A stretch of DNA of 64,000 bases, from NCBI RefSeq assembly GCF_019042735.1, contig NZ_JAHQCR010000010.1, positions 1 to 64,000 on the forward strand, written 5' to 3'. The position numbers and the translations under genes were made by a program. Origin of the DNA: Evansella alkalicola (GTDB taxonomy: Bacteria > Bacillota > Bacilli > Bacillales > Salisediminibacteriaceae). Positions 42,836 through 52,196 of the stretch are shown in pieces. Each line of letters begins with the position of its first letter. The first letter of the stretch is position 1. A model generated the notes under the pieces. The model saw only the letters and a program-made list of their open reading frames with translations, searched no databases and was not told the origin of the DNA.

Positions 42836-44290
42836 CTATTTGAGTTCGTACTTTTGAACTTTGTATTGTAAAGTTTGTCGAGGTATTTTTAAATGCTTCG
42901 CTGCTTGCTGTATATTCCCTTCCACTTTATGGAGGATTTCCTCAATGAGACGCTTTTCGATTAATTCAATCATCTCCTTCAAACTGTGACTTTTATCTAT
43001 GTCATCTTGATTGAAGAATGAAGAATTTTTATTTTCGAGGTTGTTATGATTTCTTTCTTTAGTATGTTCCAAAATAACTTTCGGTAGGTATCGTTTATGT
43101 ATCATTGTAGGACCTTCCACTACATTCATTGCAGCTTCAATGGTGTGCTGTAATTCACGTATATTCCCGGGCCAATCATAATTTTTTAAAATAGAAAGTG
43201 CTTCTGGCGAGATTCCTTTTACTGATTTATTAAAAGAATGGTTATAGTTTAAAATAAAGTGATGAACTAAATCCTCAATATCCCCTAATCTTTTTCTCAA
43301 CGGTGGTAGGGTAAGTTGAACAACATTTAAGCGATAGTACAAATCTTTTCTGAGCGTTCCCTTATCTAGTAATTGAATAGGGTCTTCGTTTGTTGCAACA
43401 ATAACACGCACATCAGTTTTTACACTATTAGTAGCACCAACTCTACGAATGACCCCATCTTCTAGCACTCGGAGCAGTTTAGCTTGTAGGTCATAAGGTA
43501 AAGTATGTATCTCATCTAAGAAAAGTGTTCCGCCATGTGCTAATTCGAAGAGTCCCTCACGATTATCAGAACCAGTAAAACTCCCTTTTGACGTACCAAA
43601 AATCATACTTTCTAGTAGGGTGGGAGGGATTGCAGCGCAATTTTGGGATATAAATGGACCTTGTGTCCTTGGTGAAGCCTGATGAATTCCTTGTACGAGA
43701 AGCTCTTTACCAGTCCCAGTTTCCCCATATACAAAAACAGGAGAGGAGGTTTCAGCAATTTTCTTGGCCTTATTAATGAGTTCATACATCGCAGTATCAT
43801 TCGTTAAAATATCTTCGAATCGATAGGTTGCTTGTTTATCATCAATTGTTAAGGCTTTTTCTTTGCGGTGATCTATTTTAGTTTGGAGGTCAAGAAGCTT
43901 ATGTGACAGTTCTTTAATCCTCGAGTAATCCTTTGCAATTTCCACAGCACCAATGATCTTTTCTTGTACAATGATAGGAATGGTAGTGTTTACAGTATCA
44001 ATAAGTTTTCCGCGTAAGTTTCGATATGTCTGCTGCTGGTTAAAAATAGGTTTGCCCGTTTCAATCACTTTTATCATCGTACTTGTCTGTTGAGAAAGGG
44101 AAGGGAAGACGTCTAACAAAGGTCTACCAACAACTTCATCAACTGTTAGGCCATCATTATCAGCAGCGATGTCATTATAGTAAATTGTTTTTCCTTTGTT
44201 ATCGATCACATGTATCCCTTCGTCTATACTGCTCAAGATCGCTTTTAGCATTACCTTTGTATCCATATCTGTTGCAAACAATGAGATCAT
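42836..44290 (-). CDS. Sigma-54-dependent transcriptional activator (RocR-like)
   Basis: About 484 residues with an N-terminal PAS domain (LSSIDEGIHVIDNKGKTIYYN), a central AAA+ domain (Walker A GETGTGKE near 189-196, Walker B GGTLFLDE) and a C-terminal Fis-type HTH (NIQQAAKHLKIPRQTLQYK). The sigma-54 contact loop reads GSFTGS where GAFTGA is the consensus. It is divergent from no gene but lies just upstream of the sigma-54 promoter of kamA and is its probable activator. The start is uncertain: the AAGGAG lies very close to ATG 44290, so TTG 44281 is possible. Confidence 0.9.
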   Translation of the reverse strand: MISLFATDMDTKVMLKAILSSIDEGIHVIDNKGKTIYYNDIAADNDGLTVDEVVGRPLLDVFPSLSQQTSTMIKVIETGKPIFNQQQTYRNLRGKLIDTVNTTIPIIVQEKIIGAVEIAKDYSRIKELSHKLLDLQTKIDHRKEKALTIDDKQATYRFEDILTNDTAMYELINKAKKIAETSSPVFVYGETGTGKELLVQGIHQASPRTQGPFISQNCAAIPPTLLESMIFGTSKGSFTGSDNREGLFELAHGGTLFLDEIHTLPYDLQAKLLRVLEDGVIRRVGATNSVKTDVRVIVATNEDPIQLLDKGTLRKDLYYRLNVVQLTLPPLRKRLGDIEDLVHHFILNYNHSFNKSVKGISPEALSILKNYDWPGNIRELQHTIEAAMNVVEGPTMIHKRYLPKVILEHTKERNHNNLENKNSSFFNQDDIDKSHSLKEMIELIEKRLIEEILHKVEGNIQQAAKHLKIPRQTLQYKVQKYELK

Positions 44291-44299
44291 CTCTCCTTG

Positions 44300-44336
44300 T
44301 GCCGAAAAATCATCTTATGGTGCTGAATATTCGGCA
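44300..44336. promoter_or_regulatory. Palindromic cluster upstream of the activator gene
   Basis: TGCTGAATATTCGGCA (44321-44336) is a near-perfect 16-bp palindrome. A further half-site TGCCGAA is at 44300-44306. They lie at the ribosome-site side of the activator gene, so an operator role (autorepression) is possible. Confidence 0.4.
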
Positions 44337-44407
44337 ATTGTTACAATCATTTTATCATAGATATGAACTATGAAATTGATGTTATTTGTCGAATGGATAT
44401 TAAAAAT

Positions 44408-44451
44408 GCGACAGGTTTTGGATCACTCTTACATGGTCCAAAACCTGTCGC
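44408..44451 (-). terminator. Terminator after acsA
   Basis: GCGACAGGTTTTGGA and TCCAAAACCTGTCGC form a perfect 15-bp stem downstream of acsA on the minus strand. Confidence 0.9.
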
Positions 44452-44474
44452 GCTAAATTCATTAAATCAGTGGT

Positions 44475-46187
44475 TTAATCTTCCATTGTTGAAAGGTCTC
44501 CAGCAGGTTCATTTAACTCCCAAGCTTTTAGTACTCGACGCATGATTTTTCCACTACGAGTTTTCGGAAGCTTATCTTTAAACTCAATTTCACGAGGTAC
44601 GGCGTGAGCGGATAACTCCGTTTTTATAAACTGCTGAATCTCCTTTTCTAACTCCTCTGTGTATTCGAAGCCTGTTCGCAACGAAATGAAAGCCTTTATA
44701 ATATGACCACGTACTTCATCAGGTTTTCCAATTACGCCAGCTTCAGCAACAGCTGGATGTTCCACGAGCTTACTTTCAATTTCAAAAGGTCCAACTCTTT
44801 CACCTGCAGTCATAATGACATCATCATTTCGACCTTGAAACCAAAAATATCCTTCTTCATCGCGATATGCTGTGTCACCTGATACATACCAACCGGGAAT
44901 GGCAAAGTACTCATTGTACTTTTTATCATTATTCCATATTTTTCTCATCATGGAAGGCCAGCCTTTCTTAATAGCTAAATGACCCATTTCATATGGAGGA
45001 AGCTCATTTCCATGATCATCAATAATCGCAGCATCTACCCCAGGAATGGGTTTCCCCATAGAACCTGGTTTGATTGGCTCAGATGGATAGTTACAAATGA
45101 GCATAGCTCCAGTTTCTGTCATCCACCACGTATCGTGAATACGATGATTGAGAACATCGTTCCCCCATCGAACTACCTCTGGATTTAGTGGTTCTCCGAC
45201 ACTTAAGACATGACGTACAGAGGACAAATCATATTTTTTAAGAATACTAGGATCGGCTGCCATCAGCATTCGAAATGCAGTTGGGGCACTGTACCAAACG
45301 GTTACATTATTTTTCTCTAATGTTCCATACCAATCATCTGGCGAAAAGCGACCACCACGAACAACGTTAGTTACTCCATTTAACCATGGACCGAAAATAC
45401 CATAAGATGTTCCAGTAACCCATCCCGGGTCGGCAGTACACCAGTAAATGTCATCTTCCCTTAAATCCAATACCCATTTTGCCGTTTGATATTGCTGGAT
45501 CATGGCGTGATGTACGTGGTAAACCCCTTTTGGCTTTCCTGTAGAACCGGATGTGTAATGGAGTATCATACCATCTTCTAAATCTACCCATACTTTGGCA
45601 GAGTCATCTGATGAAGCCGTTTTCATTTCTGAATCAAAAGATACAAATTTCTCACCCTCAGGTAGATCTCCTCCAACAATAACAACCTTCTCTAGTTTTG
45701 GTAATTCGTCAAGTGGTACACGGGCAATTAAGTCCCTTGTTGTTACAAGAACCTTTGCTTCACTGTCTTCTAATCGAGCTTTCACTGCCTCCTTCATAAA
45801 AGCTTCAAAAAGTGGGCCCACAACTGCCCCAACCTTAATGGCTCCTAATAAAGCTACATATAGCTCAGGGCTTCTCGGCATAAAAATGAACACTCTGTCT
45901 CCTTTTTCAACGGAGAGATTTCTAAACATATGTGCCGATTGATTTGTTAACTTTTTCAATTCTTCAAAGCTGAAGGACTCCTCACGGTTTGCATCAGAGT
46001 AGAGTAAGGCTGTTTTTTTGCCACGGCCTTCCTCTACATGCCTGTCAATGACTTCATGCGCCATGTTCACCTTGCCAGTAGTAGACCATGAGAAAACCTT
46101 TTTAACGTCGTTCCAATTAAAACTCTCTTTTGTTTTTTCATAATTTTGTAATTGATAATTACCTGCAGTTGGTGATAGTACTCGCAA
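44475..46187 (-). CDS. acsA: Acetate-CoA ligase AcsA
   Basis: A 570-residue AMP-forming acyl-CoA synthetase that activates acetate (possibly propionate) to acyl-CoA. TTG 46187 follows GGGGGTGTTTTT and makes the N-terminus line up with B. subtilis AcsA; the frame is open 28 codons further back without a ribosome site. Motifs: P-loop YTSGSTGKPKGV, WMTETG, GWYVSGDTAYRDE and the acetylation-target lysine in PKTRSGKIMRR. The last residues PAGDLSTMED are typical of Bacillus AcsA. Confidence 0.96.
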   Translation of the reverse strand: MRVLSPTAGNYQLQNYEKTKESFNWNDVKKVFSWSTTGKVNMAHEVIDRHVEEGRGKKTALLYSDANREESFSFEELKKLTNQSAHMFRNLSVEKGDRVFIFMPRSPELYVALLGAIKVGAVVGPLFEAFMKEAVKARLEDSEAKVLVTTRDLIARVPLDELPKLEKVVIVGGDLPEGEKFVSFDSEMKTASSDDSAKVWVDLEDGMILHYTSGSTGKPKGVYHVHHAMIQQYQTAKWVLDLREDDIYWCTADPGWVTGTSYGIFGPWLNGVTNVVRGGRFSPDDWYGTLEKNNVTVWYSAPTAFRMLMAADPSILKKYDLSSVRHVLSVGEPLNPEVVRWGNDVLNHRIHDTWWMTETGAMLICNYPSEPIKPGSMGKPIPGVDAAIIDDHGNELPPYEMGHLAIKKGWPSMMRKIWNNDKKYNEYFAIPGWYVSGDTAYRDEEGYFWFQGRNDDVIMTAGERVGPFEIESKLVEHPAVAEAGVIGKPDEVRGHIIKAFISLRTGFEYTEELEKEIQQFIKTELSAHAVPREIEFKDKLPKTRSGKIMRRVLKAWELNEPAGDLSTMED

Positions 46188-46540
46188 AAAAACACCCCCG
46201 AAAAGATTTAAGTAAGATAAACTTATGATATAACTAATATTCAGAAAATTCAATCCGGAAGTTAATTTCATGTCTTTGTTAGTATGTTATTCATTTCTTG
46301 TATGTATATATGATTAAAATAGTAGAACAAGCATATTTTTAAATAGATGAGTAATAAGTATAAAAAAATATGAAAATATAATATTCAAGCTTGAAAAAAT
46401 ACTAAAAGTAATGATATCAGTAAAAATTAATAGTAAACTCAAATAGGAGAAGTTTTTTTCTTCTTGTTGAAAAGTTTATTTGAGGGTGGCTATTTCAATC
46501 AGGTGTTTTGTTATACATAAAAACGAAAGGAGTTAATAAT
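46188..46540. other. Intergenic region between acsA and a small membrane protein
   Basis: 353 bp, very AT-rich, between divergent genes. I see no riboswitch, tRNA or clear palindrome, and no strong sigma-A promoter. AAAGGAG at about 46526 is the ribosome site of the gene at 46541. Confidence 0.6.
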
Positions 46541-46705
46541 ATGGAATATTTATTTGTAATTGCAGCAATTATTATTGGACTTATACTTTTGCGTATCGTA
46601 GGGAAAATTTTAAAATTTGTTATAGGAGTTGCTATTGTTGTTTTAATTGGTTATGTTGTGATGAACCAACTTGACAATGCATTATCCATACCTGTTTTAA
46701 TATAG
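46541..46705 (+). CDS. Small two-span membrane protein
   Basis: A 54-residue protein of two hydrophobic stretches (4-20 and 25-44) and a short tail NQLDNALSIPVLI. ATG 46541 follows GAAAGGAGTTAAT. It is 43 bp upstream of fumC on the same strand; co-transcription is possible. No function recognised. Confidence 0.75.
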   Translation: MEYLFVIAAIIIGLILLRIVGKILKFVIGVAIVVLIGYVVMNQLDNALSIPVLI

Positions 46706-46748
46706 GTATTAAAACTTAAATAGTGGTCATAAGAAGAGGGGGATTTTA

Positions 46749-48137
46749 ATGAAGACTCGAATTGAAAGTGATACGCTTGGTGAAATAAAGGTACCTGCTG
46801 ATAAATTTTGGGGTGCACAAACACAAAGAAGCCTTCAAAACTTTAAAATCGGGACAGAAAAAATGCCACCTAAAGTAGTAGAAGCTTTTACAATTTTAAA
46901 AGAAGCCACAGCAAAGGCGAATGATGTATTAGGAAATCTAGACGAGGATGTAGCTAAAACGATCCAGGAGGCTTGTCAAGAACTTCGTGTTGAAGGGAAA
47001 TATGAACATTTTCCACTCGTTGTATGGCAAACAGGTAGTGGAACACAATCTAATATGAATATGAATGAAGTCGTTGCCTATCTTGGAAATCAGAAGCTAA
47101 AAGATAAGGGGATAAAAAAACTTATCCACCCAAACGATGACGTGAACCGATCACAAAGCTCCAATGATACTTTTCCAACTGCAATGCATATTGCCGCATT
47201 TAAAGAGGTACATGAAAGACTGTTACCTGCTTTAAACCGCTTGAAGAATACAGTCAGTGAAAAACGAGAGGCATTTAGTGATGTTATTAAAATTGGTCGA
47301 ACCCACCTACAAGATGCTACCCCGTTAACATTGGGTCAAGAAATAAGTGGTTGGGAGTATATGTTGGAAAAATGCGAGGATATGATTGAGTCGTCGGCTG
47401 AGCATTTTCGTAACCTAGCAATAGGTGGAACAGCAGTTGGAACAGGTATTAATGCTCACCCAGATTTTGGGGAATTGACTGCAAAAGAGATAACAAAAAT
47501 TACAGGACATACATTCTATTCTTCCAAAAACAAGTTTCATGCCTTAACAAGTCATGATGAGATTACTTATGTACATGGTGCTTTAAAGGCATTGGCTGCT
47601 GACTTAATGAAGATTGCAAATGATGTCCGTTGGCTTGGAAGCGGTCCACGTTCAGGTATTGGAGAAATCTCAATACCAGCTAACGAACCTGGTAGTTCTA
47701 TTATGCCTGGGAAAGTTAATCCGACTCAGAGTGAGGCCTTGACAATGGTAGCAACCCAAGTTTTTGGTAATGATGCTACCATAGGTTTTGCAGCAAGCCA
47801 AGGAAATTTTGAACTTAATGTTTTCAAGCCAGTGATCATCTACAATTTCCTTCAATCAGTACGTCTGCTGAGTGATGCTATGGATTCATTCAATGAGAAA
47901 TGTCTCGTTGGTCTGGAAGCGAATCGAGATGTAATTGAAGGGCATGTAAAGAATTCTTTAATGCTGGTTACTGCATTAAATCCACATATTGGGTATGAAA
48001 AGGCCGCTGAAATTGCTAAAAAAGCATTTGCAGATAATACTACACTGAAAGAAGCAACGTTAGCCCTTGGGTACTTAACAGAACAAGAATTTGACGATAT
48101 TGTTGTTCCAGAAAAAATGGTGGGTCAAAAGAATTAG
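46749..48137 (+). CDS. fumC: Class II fumarate hydratase FumC
   Basis: A 462-residue enzyme of the TCA cycle, interconverting fumarate and malate without an iron-sulfur cluster. The signature GSSIMPGKVNP is at about 317-327, with HPNDDVNRSQSSND, TGSGTQSNMN and GRTHLQDATP also present. Length fits the tetrameric class II enzymes. ATG 46749 follows AAGAGGGGGATTTT. Followed by a strong terminator. Confidence 0.97.
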   Translation: MKTRIESDTLGEIKVPADKFWGAQTQRSLQNFKIGTEKMPPKVVEAFTILKEATAKANDVLGNLDEDVAKTIQEACQELRVEGKYEHFPLVVWQTGSGTQSNMNMNEVVAYLGNQKLKDKGIKKLIHPNDDVNRSQSSNDTFPTAMHIAAFKEVHERLLPALNRLKNTVSEKREAFSDVIKIGRTHLQDATPLTLGQEISGWEYMLEKCEDMIESSAEHFRNLAIGGTAVGTGINAHPDFGELTAKEITKITGHTFYSSKNKFHALTSHDEITYVHGALKALAADLMKIANDVRWLGSGPRSGIGEISIPANEPGSSIMPGKVNPTQSEALTMVATQVFGNDATIGFAASQGNFELNVFKPVIIYNFLQSVRLLSDAMDSFNEKCLVGLEANRDVIEGHVKNSLMLVTALNPHIGYEKAAEIAKKAFADNTTLKEATLALGYLTEQEFDDIVVPEKMVGQKN

Positions 48138-48154
48138 TTCTTCAATTAAAATAT

Positions 48155-48197
48155 AGAGGCTGGGACAAAAGTGTTTGATATTCCCAGCCTCTTTTTC
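48155..48197 (+). terminator. Terminator after fumC
   Basis: AGAGGCTGGGA and TCCCAGCCTCT form a perfect 11-bp stem followed by TTTTT. Confidence 0.95.
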
Positions 48198-48216
48198 TAA
48201 AGTTTGGGGGTTGAAC

Positions 48217-48759
48217 ATGCAGCGAAGGTCAATGGGTAATATATACATATTAGGAAGTTGTATTTTACTTGTTAGTATACTAGTTTTTTATAAGTATCCA
48301 ATAGAACTAAACAAATCATACAAAGGTATTCAATTCAAACTAGGAACTGAAAATGCTGGTATGGAAGAAAGGGTAACGGTTGAATTAAGTGGAGAAGTGA
48401 GGAGGACTGTATTTGGTAAGAATATCTTTAATGGAAAGATAGAGTTACATGGCGATGCTATGGATCAAGTAGGATTGAAGGAACAAGTAGAATTTTCTTT
48501 AGGAAATGGTTACGGTAATGGTGGTTCCATTAGCTATATTGATGATGTAACTGATAAGGTTCTCTATTTTGGTACGATGTATATTAGTGATGACTATATC
48601 TCAATTGCGATAGAAAGAAACGAACAAATTGAAGCGGGAAGTTCAGTTTGGACCAGTGAGAATGGGATTGTTATTTCAGCACCAGCAAGTAACAGGGAGG
48701 AAGGTTTGGAAATTGCTAATGAACTAATGAAACATGAATCCATTGAACCATTTCAGTAA
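48217..48759 (+). CDS. Hypothetical membrane-anchored protein
   Basis: A 180-residue protein with an N-terminal membrane segment (about 9-25, IYILGSCILLVSILVF) and an extracytoplasmic beta-rich domain (VTVELSGEVRRTVFGK, FNGKIELHGDAMDQ, ILYFGTMYISDDYISIAIE-like). ATG 48217 follows GGGGGTTGAAC. The domain recalls small secreted proteins of unknown function in Bacillus. Independent of fumC by virtue of the terminator. Confidence 0.65.
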   Translation: MQRRSMGNIYILGSCILLVSILVFYKYPIELNKSYKGIQFKLGTENAGMEERVTVELSGEVRRTVFGKNIFNGKIELHGDAMDQVGLKEQVEFSLGNGYGNGGSISYIDDVTDKVLYFGTMYISDDYISIAIERNEQIEAGSSVWTSENGIVISAPASNREEGLEIANELMKHESIEPFQ

Positions 48760-48786
48760 AACACTGTTCACATATATTAAGTTTTT

Positions 48787-48836
48787 GACGAGCCCTGTGC
48801 AATCTCGTTTTCACGAAGGCTTTCGCAGGGCTCATC
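48787..48836. terminator. Hairpin between convergent genes
   Basis: GACGAGCCCTG and CAGGGCTCATC pair with one mismatch around a 28-nt loop. It lies downstream of both the hypothetical gene (+) and the anti-sigma gene (-). Confidence 0.65.
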
Positions 48837-48878
48837 AACTTTTCCGACCGTGACCAAGACTCACGTGAAACAGTGAGT

Positions 48879-49880
48879 TTAATCCTCCGTATCTAATAAA
48901 CTTCCATTTAATCCAACTACATCAATTTCATAGGTAGCTACATCTGGCATCGTTTCAAGGTCTATCTTTGATAGTACATCCCTAACTAAATCTTTAACTT
49001 CCAACCCTAAACCATCTAAGTCATCAGAAGTGCTTTCAATAAGAATTTGTATTTTGATTGGTCCTTTAAAGTCAACTTGAATATCACCAAAGAGATCCGA
49101 TTCATATTCTTCAAATAGTCTGTTTTGAATCGTTTCCACTATTATTCGTAATTCCGAAGAAATCATGTTTAAATCTTCATCACTAAAATCATCTACTAGA
49201 GTGGATACTTCTACAGAAAAAAAATAACTCGCGCTAGAACTAGTAAATCCACTTTCTTCATCTAACCAAGAAGCTTCGAAATGATAGTAGTAAGTTCCAT
49301 CTTCCTCTGGTAAAGTAAACTTCAACTTTTCTATATGCTCGTAAGTTCTGTCAGTGTTGTTTTCTGTGTATTTGAAAATACTGAATGTGTCTGGTTCAGG
49401 TTGATAATTGAGTTTAAAACTAATCTCTTCACCTGGAGAGACTAATATAGGCTCAAATCCATTTTCTTCTAATTTTTCATAAATAGATTTTCCCTGCGTT
49501 GTTGATGTAGCCTGATTGTTATAAACCCAAGAATAACCTCCTAGTACCATTTCATACTCCAACCCTTGAATTTCTACGAATGCAGATGGCGGTAATTCAG
49601 TTGGCATATTAACACTTTCGTTATTTTCTCCTCTTCCACTATCATCCATATATAAATAATCTAGAAACATGTATCCACCTAAAACCAATGCAATAGTGGC
49701 TAGTATAGTTGAAATAATCGGATTATAAAGCCCCATAGTTTTTTTCTTTTTATTAGTCCTGTCAATACCGCTCATGATGTTTGTCAGCATTTCCTTCTCT
49801 TCTGATTCAGTAACGTCAAGAGTTTCGTAGTTTTTAAAAATACTGTCTATCTTCTGATCATCGGACTGTTTCATGTTCAT
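48879..49880 (-). CDS. Putative membrane anti-sigma factor of the second ECF system
   Basis: A 333-residue protein with a cytoplasmic N-terminus (1-48), one membrane segment (about 50-72, LYNPIISTILATIALVLGG) and an extracytoplasmic region. It overlaps the ECF sigma gene upstream by 23 bp. The layout matches the system at 14714-16679, although I see no clear sequence similarity between the two anti-sigma proteins. Function inferred from operon and topology. Confidence 0.65.
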   Translation of the reverse strand: MNMKQSDDQKIDSIFKNYETLDVTESEEKEMLTNIMSGIDRTNKKKKTMGLYNPIISTILATIALVLGGYMFLDYLYMDDSGRGENNESVNMPTELPPSAFVEIQGLEYEMVLGGYSWVYNNQATSTTQGKSIYEKLEENGFEPILVSPGEEISFKLNYQPEPDTFSIFKYTENNTDRTYEHIEKLKFTLPEEDGTYYYHFEASWLDEESGFTSSSASYFFSVEVSTLVDDFSDEDLNMISSELRIIVETIQNRLFEEYESDLFGDIQVDFKGPIKIQILIESTSDDLDGLGLEVKDLVRDVLSKIDLETMPDVATYEIDVVGLNGSLLDTED

Positions 49881-50397
49881 ATCCCTCCTTGATCATTTCC
49901 TTCTTTAAGGCGGCCAAACCACGGAATAATGTATTCTTCACTTTTGTTTCATTCCAATCAAGAATCTCTGCAGTTTCCTGAATGGAGAGTTCCTTAATTT
50001 TTCTAAGTATAATGACTTCTTGGTAAGTTCTTTTGAGTTTCCTCATTGATCGATAAAGTAGTTCTTCTGATTCCCCAAGGGTAGTGATTTTTTCTGGGCA
50101 ATCACCATTAGAAGCGAAGGCCGCAAAGGACTCAATGAAATAGCGGATAGGCTTCTTTCGCCGGATAAAATCAATGGTAATATTGCGAGCAATACGATAT
50201 AACCAATTCTTATCACTTGTTACACCTTGAAATGTTTCCATGGTTTCGTAGGCTTTAATAAAAGTATCCTGGGTCAAATCTTTCGCCTGTTCATGATCGC
50301 CTATCATTAACAGGATGAAACGATAAATGTCTTTATAATATAATTGGTACCATTCTTGAATCTTTCCTTTTTCATAACTATCAACCAATATATTCAC
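49858..50397 (-). CDS. ECF-type RNA polymerase sigma factor
   Basis: A 179-residue ECF factor with region 2 (DIYRFILLMIGDHEQAKDLTQDTF, NWLYRIARNITIDFIR) and region 4 (LKRTYQEVIILRKIKELSIQETAEIL). The spacer between the regions (FIESFAAFASNGDCPEK) is short. ATG 50397. The minus-strand promoter at 50436-50461 fits the TGAAAC-N16-CGTC form used by SigM/SigW-type factors, so it is probably autoregulated. Confidence 0.92.
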   Translation of the reverse strand: MNILVDSYEKGKIQEWYQLYYKDIYRFILLMIGDHEQAKDLTQDTFIKAYETMETFQGVTSDKNWLYRIARNITIDFIRRKKPIRYFIESFAAFASNGDCPEKITTLGESEELLYRSMRKLKRTYQEVIILRKIKELSIQETAEILDWNETKVKNTLFRGLAALKKEMIKEGYEHETVR

Positions 50398-50435
50398 CCC
50401 AGTTCTCTCCTTGTGCTCTCTTTTCTGCCTGTAAT

Positions 50436-50461
50436 GACGTATATCTTATTAATAAGTTTCA
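50436..50461 (-). promoter_or_regulatory. Candidate ECF promoter (TGAAAC-N16-CGTC)
   Basis: On the minus strand, TGAAAC, 16 bp, CGTC: a classic SigM/SigW/SigX-type promoter 39 bp upstream of the ECF gene. Confidence 0.75.
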
Positions 50462-50574
50462 CATAAAATCGAAATATTTTGTACAGCTTGGTTGAAATAG
50501 ACATTATTTAAGGAACTATGGTAATGTAAACCATATTACAAGTTGCAGAATTCGATTTAAAGGGGGAAGGATAA

Positions 50575-51513
50575 GTGCAGGTTTTTGATTTACATTGTGA
50601 TGCATTGCTTAAGCTTTGGGAGGATAAATCAAGGTCTTATACAAACCACCCAAGCGTTGAAACAAATTTTGAACGATTACAACAAGGAAAAGTCCGACTA
50701 CAACTTTTTGCAATATTTATAGAGCCATATTTTCCGAGTGATATAAAATTTCAGATTGCCTTAGAACAGATAGACTTGTTTCATAAAAAAGTGATAGAAC
50801 AACATCCTAACATGAAAAAAATCGTTAACTGGAACGATATTCATAAGCTAAAAGATGGGGAAATTGGTGCACTTCTGACTTTAGAAGGGGCAGATGCATT
50901 CGGAAATGATCTTACAAAGCTCCGAACATTGTATCAGCTTGGAGTAAAATCAATTGGCCTTACGTGGAATAATGCTAATCTTACTGCTGACGGGGTTGGT
51001 GAGCCACGTGGAGGTGGTCTCACTGAACTGGGATTTGAAGTAGTTCACCTAAATAATGAGCAGATGGTTTGGACTGATGTATCCCATTTAGCTGAAGCAG
51101 GTTTTTGGAACGTTATGAATTCTGCCCAATATCCTATAGCGAGCCATTCCAATTCTAAGACAATATGTAATCACCGAAGAAACCTGACAGATGAGCAAGC
51201 GCAAGCTTTATTTCAGAAGAATGGTTTTATAGGGCTAGTATTTAATCCGCCTTTTATCAATGGGGAAGAACAGGCAACTATTGATGATTTGTTAAAACAT
51301 GTAGAGCACTTTTGTGCACTTGGTGGGAAAAATCATGTTTCTTTTGGATCTGACTTTGATGGAATATCGTACCATGTAAAAAACTTAGAGCACGCAGGGA
51401 AATATCCAAATTTTATCAACGAATTGCTTAAACGTTACTCTGAAGCAGATGTTCGGGGATTTGCTTATGAAAACGTATTAAAGAGTATTCCTCTAGATAA
51501 TAGAAAACGTTAA
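50575..51513 (+). CDS. Membrane dipeptidase (renal dipeptidase family, M19)
   Basis: A 312-residue zinc-dependent dipeptidase. The metal site is seen in DLHCDALLKLW (HxD, residues 4-14), the bridging Glu in LTLEGAD (about 100-106), and His residues in ASHSNSKTICNHRRNL. FGSDFDG near 260 also fits. Cytoplasmic in Gram-positives (no signal peptide). In bacilli these enzymes cleave dipeptides, some with D residues. GTG 50575 follows AAAGGGGGAAGGA. Own transcription unit. Confidence 0.92.
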   Translation: MQVFDLHCDALLKLWEDKSRSYTNHPSVETNFERLQQGKVRLQLFAIFIEPYFPSDIKFQIALEQIDLFHKKVIEQHPNMKKIVNWNDIHKLKDGEIGALLTLEGADAFGNDLTKLRTLYQLGVKSIGLTWNNANLTADGVGEPRGGGLTELGFEVVHLNNEQMVWTDVSHLAEAGFWNVMNSAQYPIASHSNSKTICNHRRNLTDEQAQALFQKNGFIGLVFNPPFINGEEQATIDDLLKHVEHFCALGGKNHVSFGSDFDGISYHVKNLEHAGKYPNFINELLKRYSEADVRGFAYENVLKSIPLDNRKR

Positions 51514-51652
51514 TCCAATGGACCGTTGTCTTGCAAGATTTGCACCATCTTAATTAAAACTACTATAGAAAAGTGCATGAGATTTTACGTTTTGCACACT
51601 CAACATGTTATAATCAGTGCAAATGTTTGAATTGCACAAAGGAGGCATCCAT

Positions 51653-52189
51653 ATGGATAATCAACATAATCAACTCAAGAAAGCCACATTTGCAGGGGGC
51701 TGCTTTTGGTGTATGGTAAAGCCTTTTGATGAACAACCAGGGATTCATAAAGTAGTTTCAGGTTATACTGGTGGTCATAAAGAAAACCCTACATATGAAG
51801 AGGTGTGCAGCGAGACTACTGGACATCTAGAAGCTGTAGAAATAACGTATGATCCCACCATTTATCCGTATGAAAAACTATTGAATATCTATTGGTCACA
51901 AATTGATCCAACAGATCCAGGGGGACAATTTCATGATCGTGGTGAATCATATACAACAGCTATTTTTTATCATGATGAACAACAGAAAGTAGAGGCAGAA
52001 AAGTCGAAAGAAGAGCTTGAACGTAGTGGGAAGTTTTCCAAACCTATCGCAACTAAAATTATAAAAGCAACCACATTTTATCCAGCTGAGGATTATCACC
52101 AGGATTACTATAGGAAAAATCCTCTCCATTATAAAATGTACCGAAAAGGAAGCGGTAGGGAAGACTTCATTAAGCAAAACTGGGAGTGA
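51653..52189 (+). CDS. msrA: Peptide-methionine (S)-S-oxide reductase MsrA (second copy)
   Basis: A 178-residue MsrA with catalytic Cys17 in AGGCFWCMVKPF. ATG 51653 follows AAAGGAGGCATCC, so the twelve residues of open frame before it are not counted. TGHLEAVEITYDP, DPTDPGGQFHDRGESY and EDYHQDYYRKNP are typical. Unlike the shorter copy at 4502 it has a second Cys in the motif (GCFWC) and a C-terminal extension. The gene is followed 7 bp later by msrB, so both methionine sulfoxide epimers are handled by this operon. No SAM riboswitch precedes it. Confidence 0.95.
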   Translation: MDNQHNQLKKATFAGGCFWCMVKPFDEQPGIHKVVSGYTGGHKENPTYEEVCSETTGHLEAVEITYDPTIYPYEKLLNIYWSQIDPTDPGGQFHDRGESYTTAIFYHDEQQKVEAEKSKEELERSGKFSKPIATKIIKATTFYPAEDYHQDYYRKNPLHYKMYRKGSGREDFIKQNWE

Positions 52190-52196
52190 GCAAATA

